A DNA stretch of 43,215 nt from JALOAT01 sp050179875 (GCA_050179875.1 JBFXES010000007.1:1-43215), one strand, 5' to 3'; positions 1 through 10,137 are shown, counted from the stretch's first letter. Translations and numbers: made by a program. The notes: a model not told the origin generated them from the letters alone.

Positions 1-59
1 ACCAAACGGCGTTGGCGTGTTTTCAATCACTTGCGAGGCTCCTATCCGCGGATGGCTCA

Positions 60-75
60 CTTTTGCAGAGGTTCC
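60..75. mobile_element. Possible terminal inverted repeat of an insertion sequence running off the left edge
   Basis: Read on the minus strand, this stretch gives GGAACCTCTGCAAAAG, which resembles terminal repeats of IS5-type elements as I remember them. A TTAA follows at once on the right, a plausible target site. No transposase is visible because the element would lie left of base 1. Bases 1-59 contain no gene I can support. This is weak, single-end evidence. Confidence 0.2.
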
Positions 76-83
76 TTAAACCA

Positions 84-247
84 ACTACGGAGGCCACGGA
101 GAAAAGAAAAAGCCATAACCTCGGGGGACACGGGGAACACGGGGGATTATTCGAGGGATGGCAAATCCCCCAATCGACGCCATGTCACGTAGCCGCTCCG
201 CGTCAGCGTGACCTCCACATAATTCCTTCTTCGTGGCCTCCGTGGTT
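84..247. repeat. Composite intergenic repeat (9-mer stem, CACGGGG tract, internal palindrome)
   Basis: The outer arms are inverted: a CGGAGGCCACGGAG arm at 85-104 pairs with a CTTCGTGGCCTCCGTGG arm at 226-247. Inside is a GAAAAAGCC-ATAACC-TCGGGGGACACGGGG tract (105-145), then a diverged copy of the GTCACGT palindrome (183-215). The same pieces recur in other spacers of the window. It lies just downstream of sfsA. Confidence 0.6.
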
Positions 248-263
248 GAACCCTTGTGGAGGT

Positions 264-977
264 TTACGGGCAGAACACGGGCAGGGGGCGTTCCAGGGTA
301 ATGGATTCCGGGTTCACGCGGGCGGCGCAGGCCATGGCCTCCACCCCGGCGGCCCGCGCCTCCCGCAGGGCACGGCCATAGGCCGGGTCGATCTCGTCGG
401 CGGGACGCACGCCGTGCACGTCGTCCCGCTGCACACAGAAAAAGATGACCGCCCTGTGCCCCGCCGCCGCCACGGCGGCCAGTTCCCGCAGGTGCTTGGC
501 GCCGCGCACGCTCACCGCGTCGGGAAACATGGCGAACCCGGTGTCGTCACGGGCCGTGACGTTCTTGATCTCCACGTAACAGTCCCGCCCGTCGGGACCG
601 TCCGTCAACAGCAGGTCGACGCGGCTGTTCTCCTGCCCGTAGCGCACCTCCTGGCGGATGGTCCGGTAAGCGGACAGGTCGCCGACGACGCCCTGGCCGA
701 TGGCCTCGATCACCAGGGTGTTCACGATGGAGGTATTGATACCCACCGGCACGCCGTCCAGGGTCTCCACCAATTCCCAGGTGTGCGGGTACTTGCGGGT
801 ACCGCTGCCGGAGTCGCGCAACCACACCCGGCTGCCCGGATCACAACAGCCCAGCATGGAACCGGTGTTAGGGGTGTGGGCGGTGATGACGCTGCCGTCG
901 GGCAGTTGCACGTCGGCGAGGAAGCGTTTGTAGCGGCGCAGGAGGACGCCCTCGATGAGCGGCGGGTCGAATGTCAT
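264..977 (-). CDS. sfsA: SfsA family DNA-binding/nuclease-like protein
   Basis: This 237-residue protein matches the SfsA family over its full usual length. SfsA was named for stimulating maltose use in E. coli; its biochemical role is unsettled. The N-terminal half looks like the OB-type part (PPLIEGVLLRRYKRFLADV, then the TPNTGSM motif). The C-terminal half carries a PD-(D/E)XK nuclease-like signature: SRVDLLL followed by CYVEIKNVT. I start at the ATG at 977 (MTFDPP) because family conservation begins there; the 22 extra in-frame residues upstream are translated repeat sequence. It follows relA on the same strand after an 89-bp gap containing a strong hairpin, so co-transcription is uncertain. 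Confidence 0.9.
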   Translation of the reverse strand: MTFDPPLIEGVLLRRYKRFLADVQLPDGSVITAHTPNTGSMLGCCDPGSRVWLRDSGSGTRKYPHTWELVETLDGVPVGINTSIVNTLVIEAIGQGVVGDLSAYRTIRQEVRYGQENSRVDLLLTDGPDGRDCYVEIKNVTARDDTGFAMFPDAVSVRGAKHLRELAAVAAAGHRAVIFFCVQRDDVHGVRPADEIDPAYGRALREARAAGVEAMACAARVNPESITLERPLPVFCP

Positions 978-998
978 GGCCGGTGATTTTAACGAAAC

Positions 999-1061
999 GT
1001 CCGCCAATGAACGCAAAAAACGCAAGGAAAACTTCGCATTCATTTGCGTTCATTAGCGGAC
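999..1061. repeat. Inverted-repeat hairpin between relA and sfsA
   Basis: The arms at 999-1017 and 1043-1061 match at 18 of 19 positions; the core is AATGAACGCAAA / TTTGCGTTCATT, with a 25-nt centre. The hairpin lies between the relA stop and the sfsA start, so it may end or stabilise the relA transcript, although no T-run follows. A related half-element recurs at 36919-36951. Confidence 0.65.
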
Positions 1062-1066
1062 TTTAT

Positions 1067-3274
1067 TCAAACATGCCGCCGCGCCTCAGTCACATTGGGC
1101 AGCTGAACGATCCGGCTCAGCACGCGGCTCAACTGGTCGGTATTGGCGATCTCCAGCGTGAGCTGCATGCGCGCCGTATTGGTATGCCGGTCCGTGACCG
1201 TACTGGCGGCGATCACGTTGATCTTCTCGTTGGCCAGCAGCGAACTGACGTCCCGCAACAGACCCTGGCGATCGATGGCCTCGATCTCGATGTCCACCGG
1301 ATAGGTACTCTGCTCCTTCCCCGCCCACGCCACTTCGATGAGGCGCCGGCGCAGTTCCGAGGGCAGGTTGAGGATGTTGGTGCAGTCGCTGCGGTGAATG
1401 GCCACGCCGCGGCCGCGGGTGATGAAGCCGACGATGGGATCGCCCGGCGCCGGTTTGCAGCAGCGCGACAAGGTGGTGAGCAGATTGCCCACGCCCTGGA
1501 TATGGATGTCCCCGCCCTCGCCCTTGCGCGGCGTCGCGGTGATGGCGGTCGGTTCGCCGGGTGGCGGTGCGGGCGGCCGCGTGATCTGGTGCAGCGCCGA
1601 GGCGAGCTGGCTGGTGGTGATGTCGCCACGCCCCACCGCCACCATGAAGTCATCCACCGGCGAGAGGTTGAAATGGGCCGCGATGCGCTCCAGCGGCACG
1701 TCGGTGACGCCCAGGCGCTTGAGCTCGCGCTCCACCACCTGCCGGCCATCGGCCAGATTCTGTTCCTGATCCTGTTGCTTGAACCAGGAACGCACCTTGG
1801 CGCGCGCCCGCGAGGTCTTGAGATAACCCAGATGCGGGTTGAGCCAGTCGCGGCTCGGCGCGGGGTGTTTGCTGGTCAGCACCTCCACCTGCTCGCCGTT
1901 CCTGAGCTCGTAGGTGAGCGGCACGATGCGGCCCTCCACCTTCGCGCCGCGGCAGCGATGGCCGATGTCGGTGTGGATGTGATAGGCGAAATCGAGCGCC
2001 GTCGCACCCTGCGGGAGATCGATGATCTCGCCGCGGGGTGTGAAGACGTAGACCCGATCCTGGAAGACCTCGGACTTGAAGCGGTCGATGAAATCGCCCG
2101 CGTTGCTTTCCTCTTCCTTCCATTCGAGCAGCTGGCGCAGCCAGGCGATCTTCTGCTCGAAGGCGCGGTCGGACTTGCCGCCTTCCTTGTAGCGCCAGTG
2201 CGCGGCCACGCCCAGTTCGGCGTGGCGGTCCATATCCCAGGTGCGGATCTGCACCTCCACGGTCTTGCCTTCGGGCCCGACCACGGCGGTGTGGATGGAC
2301 TGGTAGTTGTTCTCCTTGGGCGTGGCGATGTAGTCGTCGAATTCCTTGGGGATGTGGCGCCACAGCGTGTGCACCACGCCCAGGGCGTGATAGCAGTCCG
2401 CCACGCTGTCCACCAGGATGCGCACGGCGCGCACGTCGTAGACCTGATGGAATCCCAGCCCCTTGCGCTGCATCTTCTTCCAGATGCTGTAGATATGCTT
2501 GGGCCGTCCCTTCACGTCGGCCTTGATGCCGGCCTTGGAAAGTTCCGCTTCGAGCACCTGCACCACGCCTTCGATGTAGCGCTGGCGATCCACGCGCCGC
2601 TCGTCGAGGAAGCGCGCGATCTCACGGTAGGTGTCCGGTTCGAGATGGCGGAACGACAGGTCTTCCAGCTCCCACTTGAGCTGCCAGATACCCAGGCGGT
2701 TCGCCAGCGGCGCATAGATGTCCAGGGTCTCGCGGGCGATGCGCTCCCGGCGCTCCTGATCGAGGTAATCGAGGGTGCGCATGTTGTGCAGCCGGTCGGC
2801 CAGCTTGATGAGCACCACGCGCACGTCTTCGGCCATGGCGAGCAGCATCTTGCGCAGACTCTCGGCGCGCGCGCTCTCCTTCTTGCCCTTGCCGGCCTCG
2901 TGGAATTCGGCGAACACCTTCAGCTTGGTGACCCCGTCCACCAGGCGTGCGACCGCAGGGCTGCAGTACTCGGCGATCTGGGCGAGGGAGACTTCCGAAT
3001 CCTCCACCGCATCATGCAGTACGGCGGCGGCGATGGTCTCGGCGTCGAGCCGCAGCCCGGCGAGGATATCCGCCACCGCGACCACGTGATTGATGTAAGG
3101 CTCACCGGAGGCGCGCACCTGGGCGAGATGGGCCCGCTCGGCGAGTTCCAGCGCGCGACGGATGAGCGTCACGTCCTCTTCGCGGCGGCCGGAGCCGAGG
3201 GATTGCAGCCAGATCTCCCGCTCGCCGTTTTCGGTAAGCGGTTTTTCGGAAACCTGGCTTTCGACGAAAACCAT
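1067..3274 (-). CDS. relA: RelA-type (p)ppGpp synthetase with an apparently intact hydrolase site
   Basis: This 735-residue long RSH protein makes, and possibly degrades, the stringent-response alarmone (p)ppGpp. Domains in order: HD hydrolase (about 30-200), synthetase (about 240-360; GRPKHIYSIW, QSIHTAVVGP), TGS (about 405-470; RVYVFTPRG), a zinc-finger-like RCC region and a C-terminal ACT domain (about 655-735). The synthetase carries EFDD at 311-314, the EXDD motif typical of monofunctional RelA. Yet the hydrolase residues R54, H63, H87, D88, E91, D92, D160 and N164 are all present, whereas E. coli RelA has lost them. The start ATG abuts the TAA stop of the upstream ygiQ gene with no gap, so the two are probably translationally coupled. 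RelA rather than SpoT is chosen from synthetase and C-terminal similarity. Confidence 0.92.
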   Translation of the reverse strand: MVFVESQVSEKPLTENGEREIWLQSLGSGRREEDVTLIRRALELAERAHLAQVRASGEPYINHVVAVADILAGLRLDAETIAAAVLHDAVEDSEVSLAQIAEYCSPAVARLVDGVTKLKVFAEFHEAGKGKKESARAESLRKMLLAMAEDVRVVLIKLADRLHNMRTLDYLDQERRERIARETLDIYAPLANRLGIWQLKWELEDLSFRHLEPDTYREIARFLDERRVDRQRYIEGVVQVLEAELSKAGIKADVKGRPKHIYSIWKKMQRKGLGFHQVYDVRAVRILVDSVADCYHALGVVHTLWRHIPKEFDDYIATPKENNYQSIHTAVVGPEGKTVEVQIRTWDMDRHAELGVAAHWRYKEGGKSDRAFEQKIAWLRQLLEWKEEESNAGDFIDRFKSEVFQDRVYVFTPRGEIIDLPQGATALDFAYHIHTDIGHRCRGAKVEGRIVPLTYELRNGEQVEVLTSKHPAPSRDWLNPHLGYLKTSRARAKVRSWFKQQDQEQNLADGRQVVERELKRLGVTDVPLERIAAHFNLSPVDDFMVAVGRGDITTSQLASALHQITRPPAPPPGEPTAITATPRKGEGGDIHIQGVGNLLTTLSRCCKPAPGDPIVGFITRGRGVAIHRSDCTNILNLPSELRRRLIEVAWAGKEQSTYPVDIEIEAIDRQGLLRDVSSLLANEKINVIAASTVTDRHTNTARMQLTLEIANTDQLSRVLSRIVQLPNVTEARRHV

Positions 3275-5383
<2,109 letters not shown>

Positions 5384-5416
5384 GAAACACTCTAAGTAGT
5401 CGCGGCAGAAAAGGTT

Positions 5417-5446
5417 TTGCCCGCCGACCGGGGGTTGAAGTATATT
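5417..5446 (+). promoter_or_regulatory. Candidate sigma-70 promoter for the 5477 gene
   Basis: TTGCCC (5417-5422) is followed, after 18 bp, by TATATT (5441-5446, five of six bases of the -10 consensus). Transcription would start about 25 nt before the ATG at 5477. The region also separates the divergent ygiQ gene. Confidence 0.45.
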
Positions 5447-5476
5447 TCGGTGGACCGAAAACAGGGAGCCAAGTTC

Positions 5477-5854
5477 ATGCGCATCCGAGCCGCCCTCGTC
5501 GCCGCCGCGTTGGCCATTTGCGGCACGGCGAACGCCGAGACCCTGCAGATCCCCGCCGACGAGCGCGCCATGGAATCCGACGTGCCGTATGACGCAGCAC
5601 CGGCGGACGAAGGCAACATGGAAGAGGCGCCGGCTGCGCCCGACGAAGCGCCTCAGGCGTCTGGCACCGACGCGGAGACTCCGTCGCTGCCGCTGCGCGG
5701 CATGAGCATGCAGGCCGTGGAAAGCCGCTTCGGCGCGCCTCTGGAGAAGCTCGCGCCTGTGGGCGAACCGCCCATCACGCGCTGGGTGTACGCGGATTAT
5801 ACCGTTTACTTCGAAGGCCGGTACGTCATCCACACGGTGCCTGCGCGCCCCTGA
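5477..5854 (+). CDS. Small exported protein of unknown function
   Basis: This 125-residue protein begins with a clear Sec signal (MRIRAALVAAALAICGTANA, cleavage about residue 20). An acidic, Pro/Ala-rich linker follows, then a conserved C-terminal block (about 75-120): RGMSMQAVESRFG and a WVYADYTVYFEGRYVIHTV strand region. The GMSxxxVxxxFG pattern resembles the SmpA/BamE-type beta fold seen in small envelope proteins, but I cannot assign a function. The start at 5477 is set by AGGGAG nine bases upstream. It precedes aguA by 39 bp on the same strand. Similar small proteins occur in other gammaproteobacteria as I recall; treat it as a conserved hypothetical. Confidence 0.8.
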   Translation: MRIRAALVAAALAICGTANAETLQIPADERAMESDVPYDAAPADEGNMEEAPAAPDEAPQASGTDAETPSLPLRGMSMQAVESRFGAPLEKLAPVGEPPITRWVYADYTVYFEGRYVIHTVPARP

Positions 5855-5893
5855 ACCTTTCCTTTTCTCCGTCTGTTCCATCCGTCCCACACC

Positions 5894-6943
5894 ATGAACG
5901 CATTTCCATCCGGGCAGATCCTGCCCGCCGAGTGGGCGCCGCAGAGCGGCGTCATGCTCACCTGGCCGCACGAGCACAGCGACTGGCGCGACATCCTCGC
6001 CGAGGTCGAACCCGTTTACGTCGCCATCGCGCGCGCAGTCACCCGCCGCGAGCGTCTGGTAATTGCCTGCCATGACGAGTTCCATCGCGAGCACGTACGC
6101 CATCGGCTGGTGAACGCAGGTGTGGCTCTGTCCCGCACGCGCCTGCACCTCGCGCCTTCCAACGACACCTGGGCGCGCGATCACGGTCCCATCACCGTGC
6201 TGCGTGACGGGCGTCCGGCCATCCTCGACTTCCGCTTCAACGGCTGGGGCAACAAGTACCGCCACGACCTGGACGACGCCATCACGCGCCGCTTGCATGA
6301 CGCCGGGGCCTTCGGCGACACGCCCCTGGAGAGCATCGATCTGGTTCTCGAAGGCGGCGGCATCGAGAGCGACGGGCTCGGCACGCTCATGACCACAGCC
6401 CATTGCCAGCTCTCGCCCGAGCGCAACCCGCAGTACGATCGCGAGCAGCTGGACGCGTTGTTCGCGCGCCTGTTCGGCACCCCGCGCGTGCTGTGGCTGG
6501 AACATGGTCAGCTGGAAGGCGACGATACCGACGGTCACATCGACACCCTCGCACGCTTCTGCGATCCCGAGACCATCGCCTACGTCACCTGCGAAAACCG
6601 CATGGATCCCCACTACGAGCCGCTGCGGGCCATGGAAGCGGAGTTGCGCATGTTCCGCACCGCCGAGGGGCGACCCTACAAGCTGGTGCCGCTGCCGCTG
6701 CCCAATCCGCATTACAGCGACGACGGCCGGAGGCTGCCGGCCACGCACGCCAATTTCCTCATCATCAACGGCGCCGTGCTGGTGCCCACCTACAACGACG
6801 TGGTGGACGCCCTGGTGCTGGAGCGCCTGCGCGGCTGCTTCCCGCAGCGCGAGGTCATCGGCATCGACTGCAGCCCCCTCATCCGCCAGTACGGCAGCCT
6901 GCATTGCATCACCATGCAGCTCCCGGCGGGCGTGGTGGCCTGA
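5894..6943 (+). CDS. aguA: Agmatine deiminase
   Basis: This 349-residue enzyme hydrolyses agmatine to N-carbamoylputrescine and ammonia, the first step of the arginine-decarboxylase route to putrescine. It is a peptidylarginine-deiminase-fold protein of normal length. Visible motifs are the N-terminal PAEWAPQSGVMLTWPH, the substrate-binding NDTWARDHGP, EGGGIESDG, the DTDGHIDTLARF loop with catalytic acid and histidine, and the nucleophile Cys338 in YGSLHCITMQ near the C terminus. The next gene, aguB, catalyses the following step, which supports the call. The 115-bp gap to aguB holds a stem-loop repeat. No strong ribosome-binding site is seen before the ATG. Confidence 0.95.
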   Translation: MNAFPSGQILPAEWAPQSGVMLTWPHEHSDWRDILAEVEPVYVAIARAVTRRERLVIACHDEFHREHVRHRLVNAGVALSRTRLHLAPSNDTWARDHGPITVLRDGRPAILDFRFNGWGNKYRHDLDDAITRRLHDAGAFGDTPLESIDLVLEGGGIESDGLGTLMTTAHCQLSPERNPQYDREQLDALFARLFGTPRVLWLEHGQLEGDDTDGHIDTLARFCDPETIAYVTCENRMDPHYEPLRAMEAELRMFRTAEGRPYKLVPLPLPNPHYSDDGRRLPATHANFLIINGAVLVPTYNDVVDALVLERLRGCFPQREVIGIDCSPLIRQYGSLHCITMQLPAGVVA

Positions 6944-6956
6944 GAACTGACAGCAC

Positions 6957-7030
6957 AACACAGAGGCGCAGAGACACAGCGAGTCAACACGGGAACTCCT
7001 TCGCGCTCTCCCGGTCTCCGTGTCTCTGTT
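6957..7030. repeat. Inverted repeat of the CACGGAG type between aguA and aguB
   Basis: The left arm (6957-6982, ACAGAGGCGCAGAGACACAG) and right arm (7004-7030, GGTCTCCGTGTCTCTG) are imperfectly complementary around a short centre. This is the same 9-bp-like periodic stem found at 84-247, 33485-33688 and 39839-39885. Confidence 0.5.
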
Positions 7031-7058
7031 TTGGCCTTTGGCTCAGGAGTTCATCAAG

Positions 7059-7952
7059 GTGAAAGAACGCAAGCTCATCGTCGGACTGGTGCAGCACGCC
7101 TGCAGCGAGGATCGGCGCGCCAACCTGGACAAGACCATCGCCGGCATCCGCGAGGCGGCGCGCCGGGGCGCGCAGCTGGTGCTGCTGCAGGAACTGCATA
7201 CGGGCGTGTACTTCTGCCAGTCGGAGGATACCGCACGCTTCGATCAGGCCGAATCCATCCCCGGCCCGACCAGCGACGAGCTGGGCGCCGTGGCCAGGGA
7301 ACTGGGCGTGGTCATCGTCGCCTCCCTGTTCGAGCGTCGCGCGCCGGGGCTGTATCACAACACGGCCGTGGTGCTGGAGCGGGACGGCCGCCTCGCCGGG
7401 CGCTATCGCAAGATGCACATCCCGGACGATCCGGGCTTCTACGAGAAGTTCTACTTCACCCCCGGCGACCTGGGTTTCACGCCCATCGATACCTCGGTGG
7501 GTCGCCTGGGCGTGCTGGTGTGCTGGGATCAGTGGTACCCGGAGGCCGCGCGCCTCATGGCCCTCGCCGGCGCCGAACTGCTGCTCTACCCCACCGCCAT
7601 CGGCTGGGACCCGGCCGACGACGCGGCGGAAAAGGCACGCCAGCGCGATGCCTGGGTGACCATCCAGCGCGCCCACGCCGTGGCCAACGGCCTGCCGGTG
7701 CTGTCGTGCAACCGTACGGGCTTCGAGCCCAGCCCGCTGGCGGACGCCGGCGGCATCCAGTTCTGGGGCACCAGCTTCGTGGCAGGTCCGCAGGGCGAGT
7801 TGCTGGCCGAGGCGCCGGTGGACGCCGAGCAGGTGCTCATGGCCGAGGTCGACCTCGCCCGCAGCGAACAGGTGCGGCGCATCTGGCCCTTCCTGCGCGA
7901 CCGGCGCATCGACGACTACGGCGATCTGCTGAAGCGTTACCGCGACCACTGA
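7059..7952 (+). CDS. aguB: N-carbamoylputrescine amidase
   Basis: This 297-residue carbon-nitrogen hydrolase (nitrilase superfamily) converts N-carbamoylputrescine to putrescine, CO2 and ammonia, completing the agmatine route begun by aguA. The catalytic triad is visible: Glu45 (LLQELH), Lys118 (YRKMHIPDD) and Cys155 (LVCWDQWYPE). The GFYEKFYFTPGD stretch is typical of AguB. I choose the GTG at 7059 because AGGAG lies nine bases upstream and family similarity starts there (VKERKLIVGLVQHA); an upstream ATG at 7020 lies in repeat sequence. Putrescine made here would feed polyamine synthesis. Confidence 0.94.
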   Translation: MKERKLIVGLVQHACSEDRRANLDKTIAGIREAARRGAQLVLLQELHTGVYFCQSEDTARFDQAESIPGPTSDELGAVARELGVVIVASLFERRAPGLYHNTAVVLERDGRLAGRYRKMHIPDDPGFYEKFYFTPGDLGFTPIDTSVGRLGVLVCWDQWYPEAARLMALAGAELLLYPTAIGWDPADDAAEKARQRDAWVTIQRAHAVANGLPVLSCNRTGFEPSPLADAGGIQFWGTSFVAGPQGELLAEAPVDAEQVLMAEVDLARSEQVRRIWPFLRDRRIDDYGDLLKRYRDH

Positions 7953-8008
7953 CGCCTGACCAAAGGTTCTGGAATAATCGCGGCAATTCGCAAGCGAAAG
8001 GCCCTCCC

Positions 8009-9133
8009 ATGATCATCATCCTCAAGCCCAACCTCGATCGCAGCAGTGCCGAGTTCGGGGCCATCATGGGCTATCTTGCCAACATCCCGCGCGTGCAGGT
8101 GCGCGTGCACGAAGAGCGCGGCTCCCAGCAGGTGCTCACCGAGCTGTACCTCATCGGCGAAACCAGTGCCCTCAGTACCTCGGACATGGAAGCCCTCGCT
8201 GGCGTGGAGCGGGTGGTGCGCGTGTCCGAGCCCTATCGCGTGCTCGGCCGCCACAAGAACGACCATCGCGCCACCGGCTTCGAATACAACGGGGTCCAGT
8301 TCAGCCAGGACAACCTGAACATCTTCGCCGGCCTGTGCGCCGTGGACACGCCCGAGCACGTGGAGATCATGATGCGCACCCTGCGCGACCATGGCCAGGT
8401 GTGCACGCGCATGGGCGCCTACAAGCCGCGCACCAGTCCCTACGCCTTCCAGGGCCACGGCGCCGCCTGCCTGCCCTACGTGTTCGAACTGGCCGGCAAG
8501 TACGGCATGAAGGTCATCGCCATGGAGGTCACCCACGAAAAACACGTGGACGAGATCAGCGAGGCGCTGCGCCGCACCGGCAGTCCCACCGGTGTCATGC
8601 TGCAGATTGGCACGCGCAACACCCAGAATTTCGAACTGCTCAAGGCGGTGGGCCGCCAGCGCGAATTCCCGGTGCTGCTCAAGCGCGGCTTCGGCATCAC
8701 CCTGGACGAATCCCTGCACGCAGCCGAGTACCTGGCCTCGGAAGGCAACACGCGCGTGGTGTTCGGGCTGCGCGGCATGAAGACCAACATGGGCGACCCG
8801 CACCGCAACTTCGTGGACTTCGCCCATGTGCCGGTGGTCAAGCGCCTCACGCGCATGCCGGTGTGCATCGATCCCTCCCACTCGGTGGGCACGCGTGAAC
8901 GCGGTCCCGACGGCATCCTCGACGTCTTCCAGGTGGCCGCACAGGCGGTGATCGCCGGCGCCAACATGATCCTGGTGGATTTCCACCCGCAGCCCGGCAA
9001 GGCGCTGGTGGATGGGCCGCAGGCGCTCATGCTCCACGAACTCCCGTACTTCCTCGAGGACATGGCCATCGCGCGCGAGGCCTACGAGCGCCGCCGCGAC
9101 CTGGCCGCGCGCTTCACGGCAAGCGAGGCATGA
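8009..9133 (+). CDS. 3-deoxy-7-phosphoheptulonate (DAHP) synthase, divergent type I-beta form
   Basis: This 374-residue protein condenses phosphoenolpyruvate with erythrose 4-phosphate, the entry step to aromatic amino acids. An N-terminal ferredoxin/ACT-like regulatory domain (about 1-80) precedes the barrel. Key segments are the metal ligand Cys110 (AGLCAV), R134 and K139 (GAYKPRTSPYAFQG), QIGTRNTQNF, LLKRGF and DPSHS with His291. Compared with the Thermotoga enzyme as I remember it, AGPC is AGLC, CERG is GLRG, and the metal-ligand glutamate before HPEP is Asp324 (LVDFHPQPGKALVDG). It is therefore a distinct subfamily and its activity is inferred. The next gene overlaps it by four bases (ATGA), implying coupling. 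Confidence 0.82.
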   Translation: MIIILKPNLDRSSAEFGAIMGYLANIPRVQVRVHEERGSQQVLTELYLIGETSALSTSDMEALAGVERVVRVSEPYRVLGRHKNDHRATGFEYNGVQFSQDNLNIFAGLCAVDTPEHVEIMMRTLRDHGQVCTRMGAYKPRTSPYAFQGHGAACLPYVFELAGKYGMKVIAMEVTHEKHVDEISEALRRTGSPTGVMLQIGTRNTQNFELLKAVGRQREFPVLLKRGFGITLDESLHAAEYLASEGNTRVVFGLRGMKTNMGDPHRNFVDFAHVPVVKRLTRMPVCIDPSHSVGTRERGPDGILDVFQVAAQAVIAGANMILVDFHPQPGKALVDGPQALMLHELPYFLEDMAIAREAYERRRDLAARFTASEA

Positions 9134-9795
9134 GCTTCACGCACGATTGGTGGCTGCGCTTCCCGGCGCTGGCGGCGCTGGATGACCCCGCATGGATGGA
9201 GCTGCGCAATGCCGCGCGCGTGCTGGCGTTGCCCGCGGGCGCCGTCGCCTTCCGCGCCGGCGACGCCTGCGAGAACTATCTGCTGGTGCTCGACGGCTCG
9301 GTGCGGGTGCAGAAACTGGCGGAAAACGGCCGCGAGATCACCTTGTATCGCCTCGAAGGCGGCGACGCCTGCGTGCTCACCACCTCCTGTCTGCTCGCGC
9401 GCGAGCGCTATCCCGCGGAGGGCGTGGCTGAAACGGAAGTGGTCGCAGCCGTCGTGCCCATGGCGACCTTTCTGCGCGCCCTGGATCAATCCCCCGGCTT
9501 CCGCCGCTTCGTGTTCACCGCCTACGGCGAACGCCTGAGCGATCTCATCCTGCTGGTGGAAGAGGTCGCTTTCGGGCGCATCGACGGCCGCCTCGCCGCA
9601 CGCCTGCTGGAACTCGCCGGCGGGGCCGATGAAGTGGAGACCACCCATCAGGCCCTGGCCGCCGAGCTTGGGACGGCACGCGAGGTCGTCAGCCGACAGT
9701 TGAAGGATTTCGAACGACGAGGATTCGTCCGGCTTCTGCGCGGCCGTATCCAGATCGTCGATGGCCAGTCATTGAAGCGTTACTTCGACGCCTGA
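9130..9795 (+). CDS. Crp/Fnr family transcription regulator with cysteines in the effector pocket
   Basis: This 221-residue regulator has a cyclic-nucleotide-binding-fold N-terminal domain (about 15-130) and a C-terminal winged helix (about 145-215; TTHQALAAELGTAREVVSRQ is the HTH). The segment that contacts cAMP in CRP is replaced by GGDACVLTTSCLLARERYPAEG, with Cys81 and Cys87 in a CX5C pattern and no equivalent of the Arg-Ser cAMP contact. The N-terminal 4Fe-4S cysteines of Fnr are also absent. The effector is therefore probably neither cAMP nor an Fnr-type cluster; a thiol or sulfur signal is possible but unproven. It overlaps the DAHP synthase gene by four bases. Confidence 0.85.
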   Translation: MSFTHDWWLRFPALAALDDPAWMELRNAARVLALPAGAVAFRAGDACENYLLVLDGSVRVQKLAENGREITLYRLEGGDACVLTTSCLLARERYPAEGVAETEVVAAVVPMATFLRALDQSPGFRRFVFTAYGERLSDLILLVEEVAFGRIDGRLAARLLELAGGADEVETTHQALAAELGTAREVVSRQLKDFERRGFVRLLRGRIQIVDGQSLKRYFDA

Positions 9796-10137
9796 CCACG
9801 GTCGCGGTTACGCCCGGCACTGACCATCAGTTGCCCTTGGGTGTACATCACGCACCCTGGCTCCGGCTGTCCATCTCTGCCATTCGTCATGCCACTACCA
9901 ACACATGACAGGAAGTGGCACCAGGCAACGCCTGCCGCAGCGTGTTTCTTCGTCGTTTCCGCGCTGGCACGACGGTTGCTAGGACGGGCATGAAGGAGCT
10001 GAGTGCTCCTCCTCCATTCTGTGGTGTCTTGTGGCGCACCCATTCGAGGTGCGCCGTTTTTTCCCGTGCATGATCCAAATCAAGTAGCATGCCCGGATTG
10101 CCGACTAACATCTCCCAAACAACAACGAGAGCTGGAC
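9796..10137. other. 342-bp spacer with hairpins; possible small transcript
   Basis: I find no coding frame I can support here. It contains a GGAGC-TGAGT-GCTCC hairpin near 9995-10010 and, just after, an intrinsic terminator (10033-10062). The terminator lies almost 240 bp past the regulator's stop, so the intervening sequence is either a long 3' UTR or a short independent RNA. It does not match a c-di-GMP riboswitch by eye. Confidence 0.35.
10033..10062 (+). terminator. Intrinsic terminator
   Basis: A perfect 7-bp stem, GGCGCAC / GTGCGCC, with a 9-nt loop is followed by G and six T residues. It would end transcripts from the DAHP synthase/Crp pair or from a short RNA in the spacer, before the diguanylate cyclase gene. 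Confidence 0.75.

Noticed and set aside
7031..9133. A 700-codon plus-strand frame reading across aguB into the DAHP synthase
   Set aside because: Only the part from 8009 is real; the first part is aguB read in another frame, with Arg/Gly/Pro bias and no motifs.
10000..10137. c-di-GMP (GEMM) riboswitch before the GGDEF gene
   Set aside because: The conserved GEMM core and tetraloop receptor are not present by eye; only a terminator hairpin is seen.
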